A stretch of DNA of 64,000 nt from assembly GCA_024529925.1 (NCBI GenBank), contig JAFEUB010000846.1:1365001-1429000 (forward strand), read 5' to 3'. The notes under the pieces are model-generated. The model was not told where the DNA came from, searched no databases, and worked only from the letters and a program-made list of their open reading frames with translations. Position numbers and translations under genes: made by a program. Positions 1 to 12,820 of this stretch are shown here, piece after piece. The stretch is from Ophthalmolycus amberensis (Eukaryota; Chordata; Actinopteri; Perciformes; Zoarcidae). Position 1 is the stretch's first letter. The number at the start of each line of letters is the position of its first letter.

Positions 1-1211
1 GGAGATGTGTCCACAGTAGTTTGGTTGTTGGATTGACCCGGTGTTCCAGAGTAGAAAGCCTTGCAAGATAACAAGGGATCGTTTCAGAATGAGCTACCCA
101 CCTCTGGTATTTAGAGCAGACAGCACTCAAGAGCTGTTGAAGTGGTGTGTGTGTGTGTGTGCCGTGCATGTGTGTTTCATTTTAGTGAGATAGATGTGAT
201 GACACAATTTATTCTTAAACTCTGACATGAGATCTATGAAATCCTGCGATAAGGCCCACATTTGAACACAAAATTGCACAGACAAGTTAACGAGCAGTTC
301 AGTTTGGGAACTTAAGAGAACGGAGAGCAAAGTGGCAAAGTCCCAAATAAATGAGCTCATCAGGTCACACTGGCAGAAACATCTCTGTTACTGACGGCAA
401 AAAGAGGACGGACTTTGTGGACTCAGACAATGTTTTCTTTGGGCTCTTGACAGTTTACACTGCTAATCCGGAAAAGTTGGATCAGAGACAGTCATGCAGA
501 CAAATCGTGACAATTATTTATCATGAATAAATAAATACATACGTACATAAATGCTGAAATAAATATGCAATTTATAAATAAATAATACATGTATAAATAA
601 AGGATGAAACAAATACAGAATCAATATATTTATAAATAAATACATGCATTTCTTAATATCTGTACTCTTGTGTCTATTTATTTTTCTATTTCTTCGTCAA
701 GACTTGTCTTGATGTCTGTACTTCTGTGTCTCTATGTTAATGAAGTAGGTGTTGCTAACCTCACGCTAATGCAGAATTGGTCACAGGATCTGGTTCAGTA
801 CTGCTGCCAGGTGATCAATCCTGCTTTAGAGTCAATTTAGTACCACCTGCCTCAATAATATACAGAAAAAAAATAAATGAAGTAACATAAAAATCCATAT
901 GTCTATTCATTTATTTAGTTAATTCAGCATTTATTTATTGATTAATGAGTCATTTTTCATACTGTGTATACTACCCTTCTCCCATTGCTTGCCAAATGTT
1001 AAATGGATATTTTCAGCTCATGTATTATTTCTTGATAAATCTTGTAAGGTAAGACACTGTGCATGTGCATACTGAGCTCCGTCAAATTACATGTATGTTT
1101 TCTGATTGAGAGGTCAAGTTGTTACAGAAAAAAACCCTGGTACTTGCACCATGTCCTCAAAAACAGGCGACATTTACCGACTTTATGGAGTATCTTAAAA
1201 ATGCACAATAC
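1..1211 (-). other. tnnt2 intron, no further exon recognised
   Basis: No further troponin T exon could be found here. The stretch holds a short GT run (147-161) and AT-rich sequence with repeated ATAAATA words at about 520-660 and 860-940. Any downstream exon in this stretch would have to be very short. Confidence 0.4.
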
Positions 1212-3078
1212 CTTCCTCTGCCGGCTCTTCCTCCTCCTCCTCCTCCTCCTCCTCTACCGCTGGCTCTCCTGCTGAGCAAAATCACAGAGTTGTTTAGTAA
1301 AGCCAGTCAGCAGCAACATTCAACAGAGAGAAAGAAAAACGTCTTTCAAAGAATGAACGATTCTGATGTAATCATTAATGAATGTCAGTCACAGCCGGTG
1401 CTGGAATGTAACTTAGTGCATTTACTCAAGTACTGTACTTAAGTACAACTTTGGTGTACTTGTTCTTCCTATTTTACTTCAGTATTTTGTTTTCATGCCA
1501 CTTTCTCCTTTAACTTTAAGGTAGATACTGTACGTTCTGCTCTAATGATTTGTTACTCAGTTACTTTACAAATAACATTTTGGCATAAAAAACATTTGAA
1601 GTGATTTTGAAATATGATGCTTTGCTATAAGCTAAATACCACAATATAATTAGAGCTGCTTATTTAATTAATTCAATTAAAGTCAAGTTACAGAATATTA
1701 ATTGGAAACTATTTCAATAATACCACTTCACGGTTCCAGCTTTCAAAATGTGAGGATTCGCTGCTTATTTTTCTTCAATTTATTCATTTTAATTTATTGT
1801 CGATCATTTTGAAGTCTGGACTATAGGTTGCACAAAACAAGCATTTTAAAAGTGTCACTTTGGGATCTCGGTACTTGTGATGACATTTTTCACTGTTTTT
1901 AAAAACAGTTCTTTAAATTTAGAAAATGATCAGCAGATTAATCCATGATAAGAAATAATTGTTGTCCTTTAAAAAATAGTTTTAAAAAAATAGCTCAACC
2001 AAGTAATAATAATCTAAGGACATAATAAAATACTTTTACTTACTACTTGGTGCATTTTTCTGACAATACGTACATTACTTTTACAGTATTGCAGAACTTT
2101 CACTTGTAATGGAGTATTTCTACGTTTACTTAAGGTTCTTAATACTTTCTCTGCTACTGGTCACAGCAATGTTATTTTAACCACAGGCACGCTGACTGCC
2201 ACTGTTCATCACTATGCTCTAGTAAGTCCTGATGAAACATAACCACAAACCATCGACGAACCAGAGCTTCAGTCATACATTTAATCCCATACCTTCAGTA
2301 GTCTCCTCTTCTGAATCACGCAGCCAGGACAATACACAAGAGAGGGAATTCACAAATGTATTTATCACAATGACGAAGCAATGCATGTTATACACATCCA
2401 AATACTTCTGGAATGCTTAAACTGATTTACGTTTTGTGGATTTGCCAAAAAAAAAATCAATCTTTGGCTTAACAAGTACCTGTTTTAGTACAAACACATT
2501 TTGTGCGGCATTATGATGAACCTCAGACATTAGAAAAAAAGCCTGACCTCCAGTTATGGAAGCAGTAAGCTTAACAAACAGGCTGAACATTTACATTTGA
2601 TTCATCGACCAATTTGACATTCGCATGTATAAAATCCATATGAATGTCTTTACACTCCTTTGTAATACTGTGTGTGTGCAGATTAGTGGTGTCAGGTCAC
2701 TATACTAAACTCACTGGATTACAAAGACACGTCTGTCAAAGCTGAATGGCTTTAGTTTCAACCATAGATCACGTCTTCCAGTGCGGTAGTGATAGTGAAC
2801 ATATACAGTATGTGGTGCATTATGATGGGAGTTCTTACCTTCCACCTCCCTGTGAAAGTCAAACACATACCCACATTATAATGCTGGTAGAAACATGTTG
2901 AGCAATCTTTCATCACATTAATTACAGCTGTCATTGCAATACAATAAACAACCTGTTTGTCAATTGACAGTACAGTTGTGTAACAGATTATTTTTACGGT
3001 TACATAAGACACGTGTACAGTCTTAAAAGCGTTAACCTACTCCTCGCACTCCTCCACCACTTCCTCGTTGTCAGACAT
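1212..3078 (-). CDS. tnnt2: Troponin T, cardiac type (5' part only; continues off the left edge)
   Basis: Troponin T anchors the troponin complex to tropomyosin on the thin filament. Three coding exons are visible, read right to left: 3041-3078 (ATG at 3078, donor gtaggt), an 11-nt micro-exon 2839-2849 (flanked by cacag and gtaagaa), and 1212-1268 (donor gtattg). Phases 2, 1 and 1 join without a stop. The product starts MSDNEEVVEECE and runs into an acidic stretch with ten consecutive Glu, as in the hypervariable N-terminus of troponin T. Vertebrate cardiac TnT starts MSD.EEVVEE. The tropomyosin-binding and C-terminal exons must lie left of position 1. The next gene is lad1, as beside human TNNT2, which favours the cardiac paralogue over tnnt1 or tnnt3. 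An acidic N-terminus alone would not decide the paralogue. Confidence 0.85.
1396..2159 (+). mobile_element. hAT-like non-autonomous DNA transposon with 8-bp target duplication
   Basis: This 764-bp block in a tnnt2 intron is bounded by perfect 8-bp direct repeats GTCACAGC (1388-1395 and 2160-2167). Eight base pairs is the hAT target-site length. The ends form degenerate inverted repeats (CGGTGCTGGAA against the complement of ...CTCTGCTACTG). The interior begins with the phrase CATTTACTCAAGTACTGTAC and ends with many TACTTTTACTT words. I recognise this composition from a very abundant percomorph repeat. No transposase frame is present. Family assignment is from memory. Confidence 0.75.
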
Positions 3079-3254
3079 GGCAAGGAGCGTTCAGGCGCGC
3101 AGCAGGGAATCTGAACATTAAAACACGAGTCCATAAATTCACCTCGCAATCATGTTCCCCTTCAAATTATTTACAGCTTCATTATAACATTTTATAGCAT
3201 GAATGCTGCATTGTGGTTGCACACACAGGTAACATTATCATCAGTAAAACTTAC

Positions 3255-3330
3255 CGGAGTTAGAGTGATGAGGAAAGCAAGCTGAGGGAGAGACTCAGTG
3301 TGCAGCAGAGGGAAGGTGACTTCTTTTACT
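3255..3330 (-). promoter_or_regulatory. tnnt2: tnnt2 non-coding first exon and promoter region
   Basis: A strong donor (ctccg|gtaagt on the minus strand) ends an exon at 3255. It would splice to the coding exon whose acceptor (ttcag) lies at 3111-3113, leaving a short leader before the ATG at 3078. The upstream limit, near 3330, is a guess because no clear TATA box is visible. A MEF2-type sequence (CTAAAAATAA) sits about 550 bp upstream at 3833-3842, but it overlaps the probable lad1 3' UTR and may be chance. Confidence 0.5.
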
Positions 3331-4181
3331 AAAAGGACAGTGAGGTGGGTCTCAGAGGGTAAAGAGACTTTAGGACCCTTTGTTGTGTTATTAATAACTT
3401 TCTAGATAGCATGTACTCTCCTTTATCACCATCCCCAAAAAAGGCCTCTGTGTGTATGAGTGTGGTGTGCAGTGCCAAAAGTATCCAGATAAAGCCACAG
3501 TTGCTCACAGACGGTGCTTCAGTCCCACGTACACACATTTTCTCGCCCTTGTATCTCAACCCGCCGCTGACGAAACACAGGCATCCAACTCTTATCTGCA
3601 TCCTCCCTCTGCCGCGATAAGTGATGTGATGGAGCATGTGTGCCTTTAAGCCTAGAAAGTGTTTCCGTGTCGTGTAAGTGAGCAATTAAAATAAATTTAC
3701 GACAGACATTTGTGGTGATAAAACCTTTTATTTCTTAGACAGGCAGACACTTGACTACAGTGACACAGAACAAAAACTATATTTTGTCAGATTAAACAAA
3801 AACATGAAATCACAGCTCCAGAATTCTCACTACTAAAAATAAGGCATTATTAGCCTCAAGACCTTCACCTGCTTAAAGTGCTTGAAAAATTACATAAAGT
3901 TAAGGCAAATAGAAAAAGAGCTTTAAAACAAATATATCAACGTCTACTTTTCTTTTTACTCTTCCTCACACATTAAACCGTTTGAAATAAGACATATTTG
4001 TACTTCAAGAAGCAATGCAGGAGTGTATGATTGAAGCATCCTTAAAGCAGTAATCTCCATTTAAGACCTTTTAAAAACTAAAACTCACTTTATTTTTCTA
4101 TAATTGGCATATCTGTTCCTCCAGTGTGCTTTGGCAGTGAAGAAAAAGCATGAAAAAAGAATCAGTCAGTCATGGCACCGG
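3331..4181 (-). other. lad1 3' UTR and lad1-tnnt2 intergenic gap
   Basis: No open coding exon is visible. On the minus strand AATAAA signals occur near 4090 and 3727, suitable for ending the lad1 transcript. The lad1 3' end and the tnnt2 promoter are therefore within a few hundred bases of each other. Confidence 0.4.
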
Positions 4182-7100
4182 TTAATCGTCCAGTTCTCGT
4201 CGTGTCCGCTCACCGTCTACTAAATCCTACAAAATAAGGGCACAGAAAAGGAAAGTATTGCAGAAGAAGCACATTTTCAGTTCATATTTAAATATAAAGT
4301 TTTGTTACGGTGCAGTGTGGGGGCAGTGATCTAATCTTACCTGTTGAGAATTATAAATGGACATCTTTCACTTGTAGATTTTTCCAGGGCTGGCTTCTGG
4401 GAAGCTGCCCTCCTCTCTGCTCTCAAACAGGCTCCGCTTACCGGTGATGTCCACTTGTCTCAAGTCCTGCATATAGAAAATGTAAGAATTTCAGACTTAT
4501 TTTCTACAAGACGATCAACAGTGAACAGCCAGTTATCCGGTTAAACTGAGCCTCTATTCAACACAAGTCAAACTCTCTGACTGAAGGAGAACAAAAAAAA
4601 AGACTAAACATACTGATGTTTGCAACGAATTTAATCATAGATAATCATAGTTGCTGGAACAAGAGGAGAAAGACTTTTTTTTTAAATTATTATTTTTTTT
4701 TTTAAACAATAAGGAACGCTTACTGATAAGCAGGAAGAAGAAGAAGAAGAATATCCTGCTCAGAACACTTGAGTCACACACAGTATGGCTGATAGAGTGC
4801 TACTGCCCTCTAGCTGCCACATGCTACTTGCATACCTCCTTTCTTACATGACGCAGTTTTGACAGACACGTGACGATGCAAATAGCCTTACAGATGGACT
4901 GTGGGTAGACCCAGTATCGTTGGTCTTGTCGAGCCAGCGGTTGATCCGGGTTGACATTCCTGATGTGAAGCTCCTAAATTCCTGTGAATTTCCAACAGAG
5001 ATGTGAAATAATTATAACCCGTCCGTGCTAATGACATCAACGCCTGCATTGATGCCACGTGCAGATCCGACGAGTGTAAATGTACCTGTCTGGAAACTCC
5101 CGGGCTGGTGGGGCTCGCTGCCTGCTGCTCCTTCTCAAAGAGGCCTCTCTTCCTGGACACCTCGTCCAGCAGGAACAGAGTCCTTTGGGCCACGTCTGGA
5201 GATCTCATTATTTCTGACTTCTACGCACGTATAGGAAGCAGAGAAGAGTTGAGGGGAAAAACGCATCAGTGTGACTATAAAGTAAGAAAATGATTACTTG
5301 AGTTGACTTCTGTTTTGTTGCAGAGAGTCTGACCTGTGCAGCCTGAGCCAGTCTCTCCATCTTCTCCTTGATGGACTTGGATGAAATCCTCTGCTTGGAG
5401 CTGGACAAAACAGAATGCACATAAGCCTGGTTCGATCTGTGTGCACTTACTTTGACTAGAATAACAACAATTCAAACTTTAGAAAGACGTACAAAAAAAA
5501 TAATGTGGCTGAACAAACTCACTTTCTCTGGAAAGATGATGCTTTGTCTTCATCTTCATTTTGGTCCTGCATAATTAACATTACACACACTGTTAATCAT
5601 CTATGTACTTCAACACAAATATCATACATTTTAGTTTCAATGATACTTTGTTGCACTATTATCGAAGTAAACGTCTGCGACCTCTTTTCTCAACCAATAA
5701 TGAAAGAACACCTTCCTGTGCAGAGCGATGACTGTAAATCTCACTCAGAAATTAGAAACTACAAAGCCAAGACGCTTACTGTGTTAGATTCAAACATCTT
5801 GGAGGCCATCCTCACACTCGCACTACAAGAGAATAAAGCAGTCATCAATCAACCCGAGACGGATGGAAATAAAGAGCCTCAAAATAAAGACGAGTGTTTG
5901 CTTACCTCCTCTGCAGCGGTGCAATCTCCTCTTCTTTCTTCCTCATCATCTGTGTTAAACCGAGCATATGTGAATGTTGGCAGACACTCGTCCAAATGTC
6001 ATCAGCTGCTGACCAACACAGTCATCCCGTCTCTTGTGATGAGTTAACAAAGCAACTAGTCAGCAGTAAAAGCTGGTAAATATTGCTTCAGCTGTTAGCA
6101 TAAGCCCGAAGCCTGAGTGGCACAAGCAAATTACCCTCCACTGATAGTCCAACAGCTGATGCAAGATTACATGGTGTTTTAACAGTCAAATAGGCAAAAG
6201 TTAATGTTGGCATTTAGAAGGAAGAAGGTGTGCGTGCATGCGTGTGTGTGTGTGTGTGTGTGTAGGTTAGATGTGGTTACCCTGAAAGATATAGTCCTTG
6301 AGCTCTGTCTGACGAACGCAGGTTTGGCCGTCTGTTCAAAGTTGCCGTTGGAGGAAGAGCCGTTCATCCCGGTCTGAGTTAAAGTAAAATATAATTTACT
6401 TCTACTTATGATCAGATGCAACTCTTCATCTTCAGACGAGGATGAGCTCCAGCGAGCATTTCCTCTGTTCTTCAAAACATGTTTACTTTGTGCAAGCTGC
6501 AGGTAAAACTATGGAGCCAATGATGCAGTAGTTGTTGTAAGACTGCAACATGTACTCTTTTAATCACCAGAGGGTGGTGTTGCTTTATTTAATTGAGCAG
6601 TGGTGCTCATCAAACCCCATGAGACAAGCAAAGCATGAAGCACAGATAGTTATGTTGTAAATGATATCGGCTGACCTACCTCCTGTGTGTGTCCATTCTG
6701 AACAGGGCTTTGAGGGCCACGAGGAGAGGGGCTCTGGCAAGGCGACGGCCAGTGTTCTCGAGGTGATAAGGCGGCCGTAGGGGAGCGAGGGCTCATGGGA
6801 CTTGCGCACCCGCTGGCCGAGGGGCTTTTGTCGAATGAGATGGAGATAGAACTGCAACATCAAAACGAGTGAGACGAAAGGTCAGTTGAAGATGTGAATG
6901 AGAGAGCAACAACTGATCCAAATCACAGTAAATTATAGTCTTTACTGCAACCTTTTCACCTTTGTCACCTTTTGAAATAGTGTTTTTTCTACAATCTGTG
7001 TTCACTCATAATGCTCATAATACATCAAACCAATAAAATGATGCCATGGGGAAGTTGTCTGTATCCAAACAGAAAACCAGAGGTACCACTGCTGCCTCAA

Positions 7101-10100
7101 TGTCTTGTTATCCAAGCTTGTTAGAGAATATTCTCTCCAGCTATCCTGCCAGCAGATCTTGGTTAGACAGAAACATGTATAAAGGTGTGTGTGTGTGTGT
7201 GTGTGTGTGTGTACATATATTTGGCTTTCGGTTGCTTTTTCACTGCTCTACTACACTGTTGTTTTTCCCCGCTGCACTTTAACTTCCCTGTGTGGAATAG
7301 GTAACCTTTATCTTATCTTAAAGAAATGTTTGATCTGCATTTGATTCCTCCCGATGACTCGTATATGAAAAGAAGAATAGACGTTAAATTGTGCCCATTG
7401 ACCTGACAAACTTGCGAGCCGGGTTGGACGATGGCTTGGGATCAGGGTCTTTGCTCGTCGACTCTTCATTTTCGTGCTAACAAAGAAAGAAACAGGAGAG
7501 AAGTGAGCGCACAGCATAAAAGCTTTTGAACAGAGCCACCTGGGACACGCCTCACATTACATAACACTGTACGGTTATGGCCTAATTTGCAGATACACTG
7601 AATTATAGACGCCTGAATTAGAGCCGCCTGTGAGTGCAATAAAAGATAAAGTTGATATTATGACCTTAAGCACGCCTTATCAAAGTTTTATAGATGATTT
7701 GCATGGTCATTTGAGTCACGGAAAAGAGTGCAAGTCCAGTCCAGTAATAAGACAGGTGATGATCCAAACAGTATTTTAGTGCTATCATCCTTTTTTATAT
7801 TCTGATGCCTTCATATTGAAAGAAAATGTACCAAAGTTGTTTGCAAATATGTATGGCATGCATGTGTGTATGTGTGTGAGCCTCTTACACTCTCTTTGTC
7901 TGGGTTTGTTCACCTAAATATTGTTAATAATGCACACTGGCTCTTTCCATCTTAACAGGACTTGCAACATCAGTATACCCTGAGCGGAAAAGAAGTTGTT
8001 GTTTTTGTAGAATGTAGAAAATGATTAACATGGCTCTCCCTCTGCGTGGGGTGAGAGTTAACTGTGTTTACCACACTGCAGGGTGGCACTATTGGCAGCA
8101 CTGTGTTGTGACTGAGAGAAGCATTAATAGTGAGTGTTTGTCTACCTGTCTCGTCAAACGATTTGTCTGTCTGTAAAGGCAGTGTATTCAATTTTAGTGA
8201 TGGTAATGCTGGAATTAAGGAATGATGGAATCATCTCAACAACTATTGATGGATTGCTATCACAGTTTTCGCAGACATTCATGGTCCCCAGAGGATGAAT
8301 CATAATGACGTTGGAGATTCTGTGACTTTTCCTTTAGCATCACCAGCAGGTCAAAGTTTTCACTCATCTGCTGCCTAGATTAGCACAACAGTTGGTTCCC
8401 AGACGATGTGTCCGAATCCCTTTGGTGATCCATCACGTCAAAATCTCAGTTTGTTTAAAGCGTTGGTTTATGACCAAATATCTGCAAAACTCCCATCAGC
8501 CTCAGCTGTACTTGTTTTATAATAATTGGCTAATGCTAGCATGCTAACCTATATATGGCAATCATTACACCAGCTTAACATCAGTATGTTTGCATTTTCA
8601 TTGTTAGCATTTAGCTCAAAGCATGTTGTGGCTCAGTGCAGCCTTACCGAACCGCTTGCATGGCTTTGGACTCTGAGTTGAGTTATAATATATTAACCGT
8701 GGTAACAAAACACTTCTTTCACTCTGCTGGAAGGCAACTCCGGTCTTACTTGGCTGTTTGTGACGTAAGTGCTGGTATTGCTGGCGCTGCTGGTGGTGGG
8801 GCTGTCGGAGGCTGTTCTTAGGGGTGGTTGTGGTCTGGATGTGGATTTCGCAGAGGGCAACACACTATCCTGATGCTCATCCATGTCCCCCAGGAGCTCC
8901 ACCCTGGCTCCTCCTTTGCAGGCCTCCGCGTCATCCTCCCCTACTTCCTTCTGTCGTCTCAGCGTCTCCACGTGCCTCATCCTCCGCCTTTCATCTCGGA
9001 CACGCAGCATGTCCACAAAGTCTAGCTGCACCTGCTCCACACTGAAAAGAAACGGTATATGCACACTCGTGAATGACCGATAGATGCGACGGATCGTCTC
9101 TAATGAGGGAAAGGACCTGTCAGTCTCGTGTGTGTGATCAGGTTTCTCTAATGAAAGGCTCTACAGTTCCTCTCTCTCTTTGAAGACTGCTTCTGCTCCA
9201 GGAGCTCAGCTGGTGGCGTTTTTGATAGCTTTTCATACTTTCTACACATGGTGTCAGGATTCACATGTTTGAAAAGTATACAGATGACACACTCCCACGG
9301 GGCAAAAGGGTAAGAATCCTCTCTCCCTGCCTCTGAAATCTATCTGCTGACAAGGCAGCATCGCTATGGTCCTCTAACAAGCGCGAGAGATGGAGAGAGT
9401 GAAATGGAAAGATAGAAGAAGAGAGAGCGATAGTAGCGCTGTGTCAACAAGCAGAGCTAAAGCAACAGAATCCTGTTCAGACGGTCTATAAATCGAGCTT
9501 TGACAAGTTCGAATGAATAAAGCTCTGTATTAAATCGTGAGAATAACCTGCTGAGGCCCTGGGACATAGCACTTGTGGAGTCTGTCCCAAAGGTGCTGTC
9601 ACTGGTAGGCGTGTCTCCGGTTGTTTGGCTGAAGTCATCATCGTCTGCGGGGCTGCTGGAGCTCTTCACCCTCCTCCTCTTCTCTCTTTCCACCTCCTCC
9701 TCATCCTCCATTGTCCACTGGCGCGCTAGGCTGAGGACAGAGTCATAACGCACACGGCAGATGTACATAATATTTAGAGAACGTGTACGTAAAACAGAAA
9801 ATTAAATGGAGGCAGAGAAACACAAAACGGTTTTCATGAAAACGACAGAAATGAATCCTGTTAAATGTTGATTTTGGTTGTTGGAAGAGAGAGATTGCCG
9901 TTATAACGGTTACACAGAACCTGCTTTACTTGTTCATCAACTGTTTATGGGTAGAGTTTCAGTTGGTTGCTTGTCTGAACAACTTCAAATATACCAGACA
10001 GTCAGTCTAGTATTATACAGGGATGTATTTAGAAAACACAGCATTTATTAGTCGAGTGGTGCGGCCAGTTACAGTGGGCTGATGTTTCCTATGGAGGAAC

Positions 10101-10470
10101 ATGTTAATTCAAGGGTAAGACCAGTTATCTCTAGACTTTAACCTGAAAAAAAGACAACTGTGACTTTATAGCATAGTCTTCAAACATAACAGCAAAGATA
10201 AAAGTACCTGTAATAATATAATACAGCTGTTTCATTATGCTACTGTGGATTTGCATATTTGATATTATAATGTAAAACTGGCTTTTGTTCTACTTGACTG
10301 CAAGAGTGAGCTACATGTATTCTAGTTCAGTGACTAAAGTTAGACTTTATAACGTCTACTGTCATAAAGCAGCAGCCACTCTGAAACACGGGCTTCATAT
10401 TCTCTTTAAAACAACTCCAGATGTAGTCTTACCTGGACAAAGCCGACCAGTTCTTCCGACTGATGGACAT
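4182..10470 (-). CDS. lad1: Ladinin-1, 14 coding exons
   Basis: Ladinin-1 is a basement-membrane and actin-associated anchoring-filament protein of epithelia. Exons, 5' to 3': 10433-10470, 9548-9730, 8750-9041, 7403-7476, 6680-6851, 6281-6373, 5906-5949, 5780-5822, 5523-5566, 5334-5400, 5086-5220, 4892-4981, 4442-4466, 4182-4219. Phases agree at every junction; the total is 1338 nt, 445 aa (human about 517). Matches to remembered human ladinin: start MSISRKNWSALSSLARQ (human MAVSRKDWSALSSLARQ), an acidic EDEEE..ERE..RRR block, SSRTISFRMMRKKE against SSPRTISFRMKPKKE, and RKRGLFEKEQQ against SKRHLFEKELA. The protein is Ser/Pro-rich and charged, with no signal peptide or membrane segment. Much of the human central repeat is missing. 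The last two exons are uncertain: exon 13 may read through its gtaagc donor to a TGA at 4368-4370, giving another C-terminus. Confidence 0.88.
8212..8682 (+). repeat. Dispersed percomorph repeat, copy 1 (lad1 intron 3)
   Basis: The segment contains phrases such as CAACAACTATTGATGGATTG, CAGACATTCATGGTCCCCAG, CCCATCAGCCTCAGCTGTAC and TTAGCATTTAGCTCAAAGCA. The same order of phrases recurs at about 17.64-18.14 kb. I know this family as a very common interspersed repeat of percomorph fish but cannot name its class. It has no coding frame. Confidence 0.7.
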
Positions 10471-12555
10471 ATTGCACGCAAAAATATAGAAGTTCCCAGC
10501 AGAGCTTCGCTCACAGACAGAAAAGAGTCGACTGACTTTGTGGCAGTCAAATTACAGTCAGTGCGGCACAATGCAGTCCACCTTTACCCCGGCGCAGCGC
10601 ACCGAGGCGTCACATGATTACAAAGGTGTGTGTGTGAGGGGGAGAGAGAGAGATAGAGAGAGAGAGACTGCTGCGATACAGTTAAAGCTAACACAATACG
10701 CAGTAATCATGAAAAGTCAAATTTACGTAATGGGAACATGGGAAGTGATATGTAAATCAATAGTTATTCAGCAATTACTAAATAATCACTCATTTAAGAG
10801 TGATTTAAAAATGTAAGCAGAAAAAGGTTGTATAGTATTTTCTATAGCACTTTAGAAAAACGTTTGCAAACTATCAAACACACAGGATATTAACAACAAA
10901 ATACACTTTAAATAGAGCTAAAGATACAAAATACTAGCAACAAAAATGAGTGAAAACAAGTGGGTTAAAAAAAAAAGAAATGGCGATTGATTTGGATGTT
11001 GCAATAGTAAAAGTATGTAACTATGTTTTGTGTCCAACTGGGCTGAGATGCTTTGTTGCATTGAGCCGTGAGTCTCTTTACAATGTGATTCAGACTGTTT
11101 GCTCTGCTGTGTGAGGCCACACCTGTCCTCTGCCCGGAGCCCGGTGTGTGTCGGACTCTGACCCAGGCTCGGGCTCAGGCCAACTCACACACCCTCCACC
11201 TCACCTGGCTTTATCACCAAACCTGTACCCGTTTCTTTTATTCTGTGCAGAGTGCATGCCATGAGGCAACAGTAAACAGGACGAGCTGCTATCACAACTA
11301 CAGATGTAGCTCTTTAATGCTTATCCAGATCCGTTCTTTTGTGTGAATGCTGTCACTCGTGCAGGATTTGGAGAAGTCTGGCTTAAGGCTTGTCACGTCA
11401 CTCCCTGGCCAAAGAAGCAAAGCGTGCATTAGTGCTGTCATTGTAAACCAGTGGCGGGCCGTCAGGGCCTGCAAGGCCTTCTCTGCTGGCCTAACGAAAC
11501 AGCAGAGGCTGTCGGGTAGCGAATCACATCACGTGATGCAGCTCAGCCAATCAAATATGGGCATTCTGACTGAGTGAGATTACCACACACCATGACACAG
11601 GGGACTGAGACGAGGAAAGACATTGCAGAGCAGTACGTTCAATGCTCAGGTTGTGAAAGTAAAATCATAAGACGATCTCTTTGGGCTGCGACTTGTCATT
11701 AAGGAGTGATGGTGGGTCCCACAGCCAGACCAGCTGAGAACCACTGTCCTCCATGAGCGCAGAAAACATTATATTTTCCTGAATATAAGCTTCTGCATTT
11801 TCCAGATGCTCTACTATTCAAATGTATTGCAAGTCTCGTACCGAATGTTACATACATAGGTACGTACATGTAATACGTACATAGTTACAGCCTTAGCAAC
11901 TGATAACTGTGGTGCCATCGTGTGGTTGTAAGGTGGTATTTCAGCTGCAGGACAACAGTGAAGGCCCAGGTATAAAATGCACGACCCGCCACTGTTGTAA
12001 ACATGTTTTGTGTTGCTGCAGTGAACATTTGGATGGAAACATTGCGTGACACATGAATACTGCAGGTTCTTTGCATCCAGCAGGATTAAGTCAATGATGA
12101 TTAAAGCACCAATACGGAAGCACTTGTCAGTGTGTGCTTTATGAACATGCAAAACAGATAGCAGCCGGAGCTGTGGACAGGATGCTGGTGTGGACAGCAG
12201 GCAAATGCATACAGTACGCCTATCAGCAGAAATGATCTCTCTCGCAGAAGTTCCTCTGTGTGAAAGTAGCATATCTTAGAGTCATGAGTTCATATTTGTC
12301 CTTAAGTTCCTTTTTTTTATATTCCTCCAATATAAAATGTCTGCAGAGTCCCCAGCCCATGCTAGTTGCTTGTTGGGCTGTGCTTTGTCACAGCAGTGCT
12401 TGGAGCTAAATGATCATGTTGCATGCTAAGACACTAATGCTGATGTCTAGAACATTGATATGTATATTTATTGATGTATCTCTAACATATGAAGCTTGCA
12501 GTACTGCAAAGGGAAGACGGCAGTAACGAGAAGACTTCGATTACCCTGATTTTCT
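10471..12555. other. lad1 upstream region and lad1-tnni1 intergenic gap
   Basis: The lad1 5' UTR and promoter lie just above 10470 and contain CpG-bearing sequence at 10580-10615. A purine-rich GAGA stretch follows at 10636-10667. Near 11449 and 11733-11743 there are two hAT-like terminal words (CAGTGGCGGGCC and GAGAACCACTG), without matching flanking duplications. A short antisense fragment of the 8.2-kb repeat (GAGCTAAATG, GCATGCTAA) lies at about 12376-12440. I see no gene. Confidence 0.45.
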
Positions 12556-12767
12556 TTGCATTTATTTAAAGAAAGCCATTGTTCATTTAGCACAGTTTTA
12601 CAATGAGAAAAGCACCAAGAAATGAAGATACATTTGGTGTATTTAATTGTTGTTGTTGTAAATCCAGCCGATGACACCATTTTGTTACAGTTTACAAAAC
12701 CACACACCATGCTTACAGTTTATCACCCAGCAATAACATCAAAGATGCAGTTGAATTTGGTCAGGAC

Positions 12768-12820
<53 letters not shown>

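Noticed and set aside
5505..6047. 180-aa plus-strand frame
   Set aside because: It lies antisense to four lad1 exons with consistent splice sites and phases, and its composition resembles no protein family.
6374..6475. Additional lad1 exon encoding SSSSSEDEELHL
   Set aside because: Available donors leave phase 1, while both neighbouring exons need phase 0. Kept only as an observation.
11449..11743. Possible complete hAT element with CAGTGGCGGG and GAACCACTG ends
   Set aside because: The 8-bp sequences outside the two ends do not match, and the ends are not convincing complements. Two unrelated fragments are as likely.
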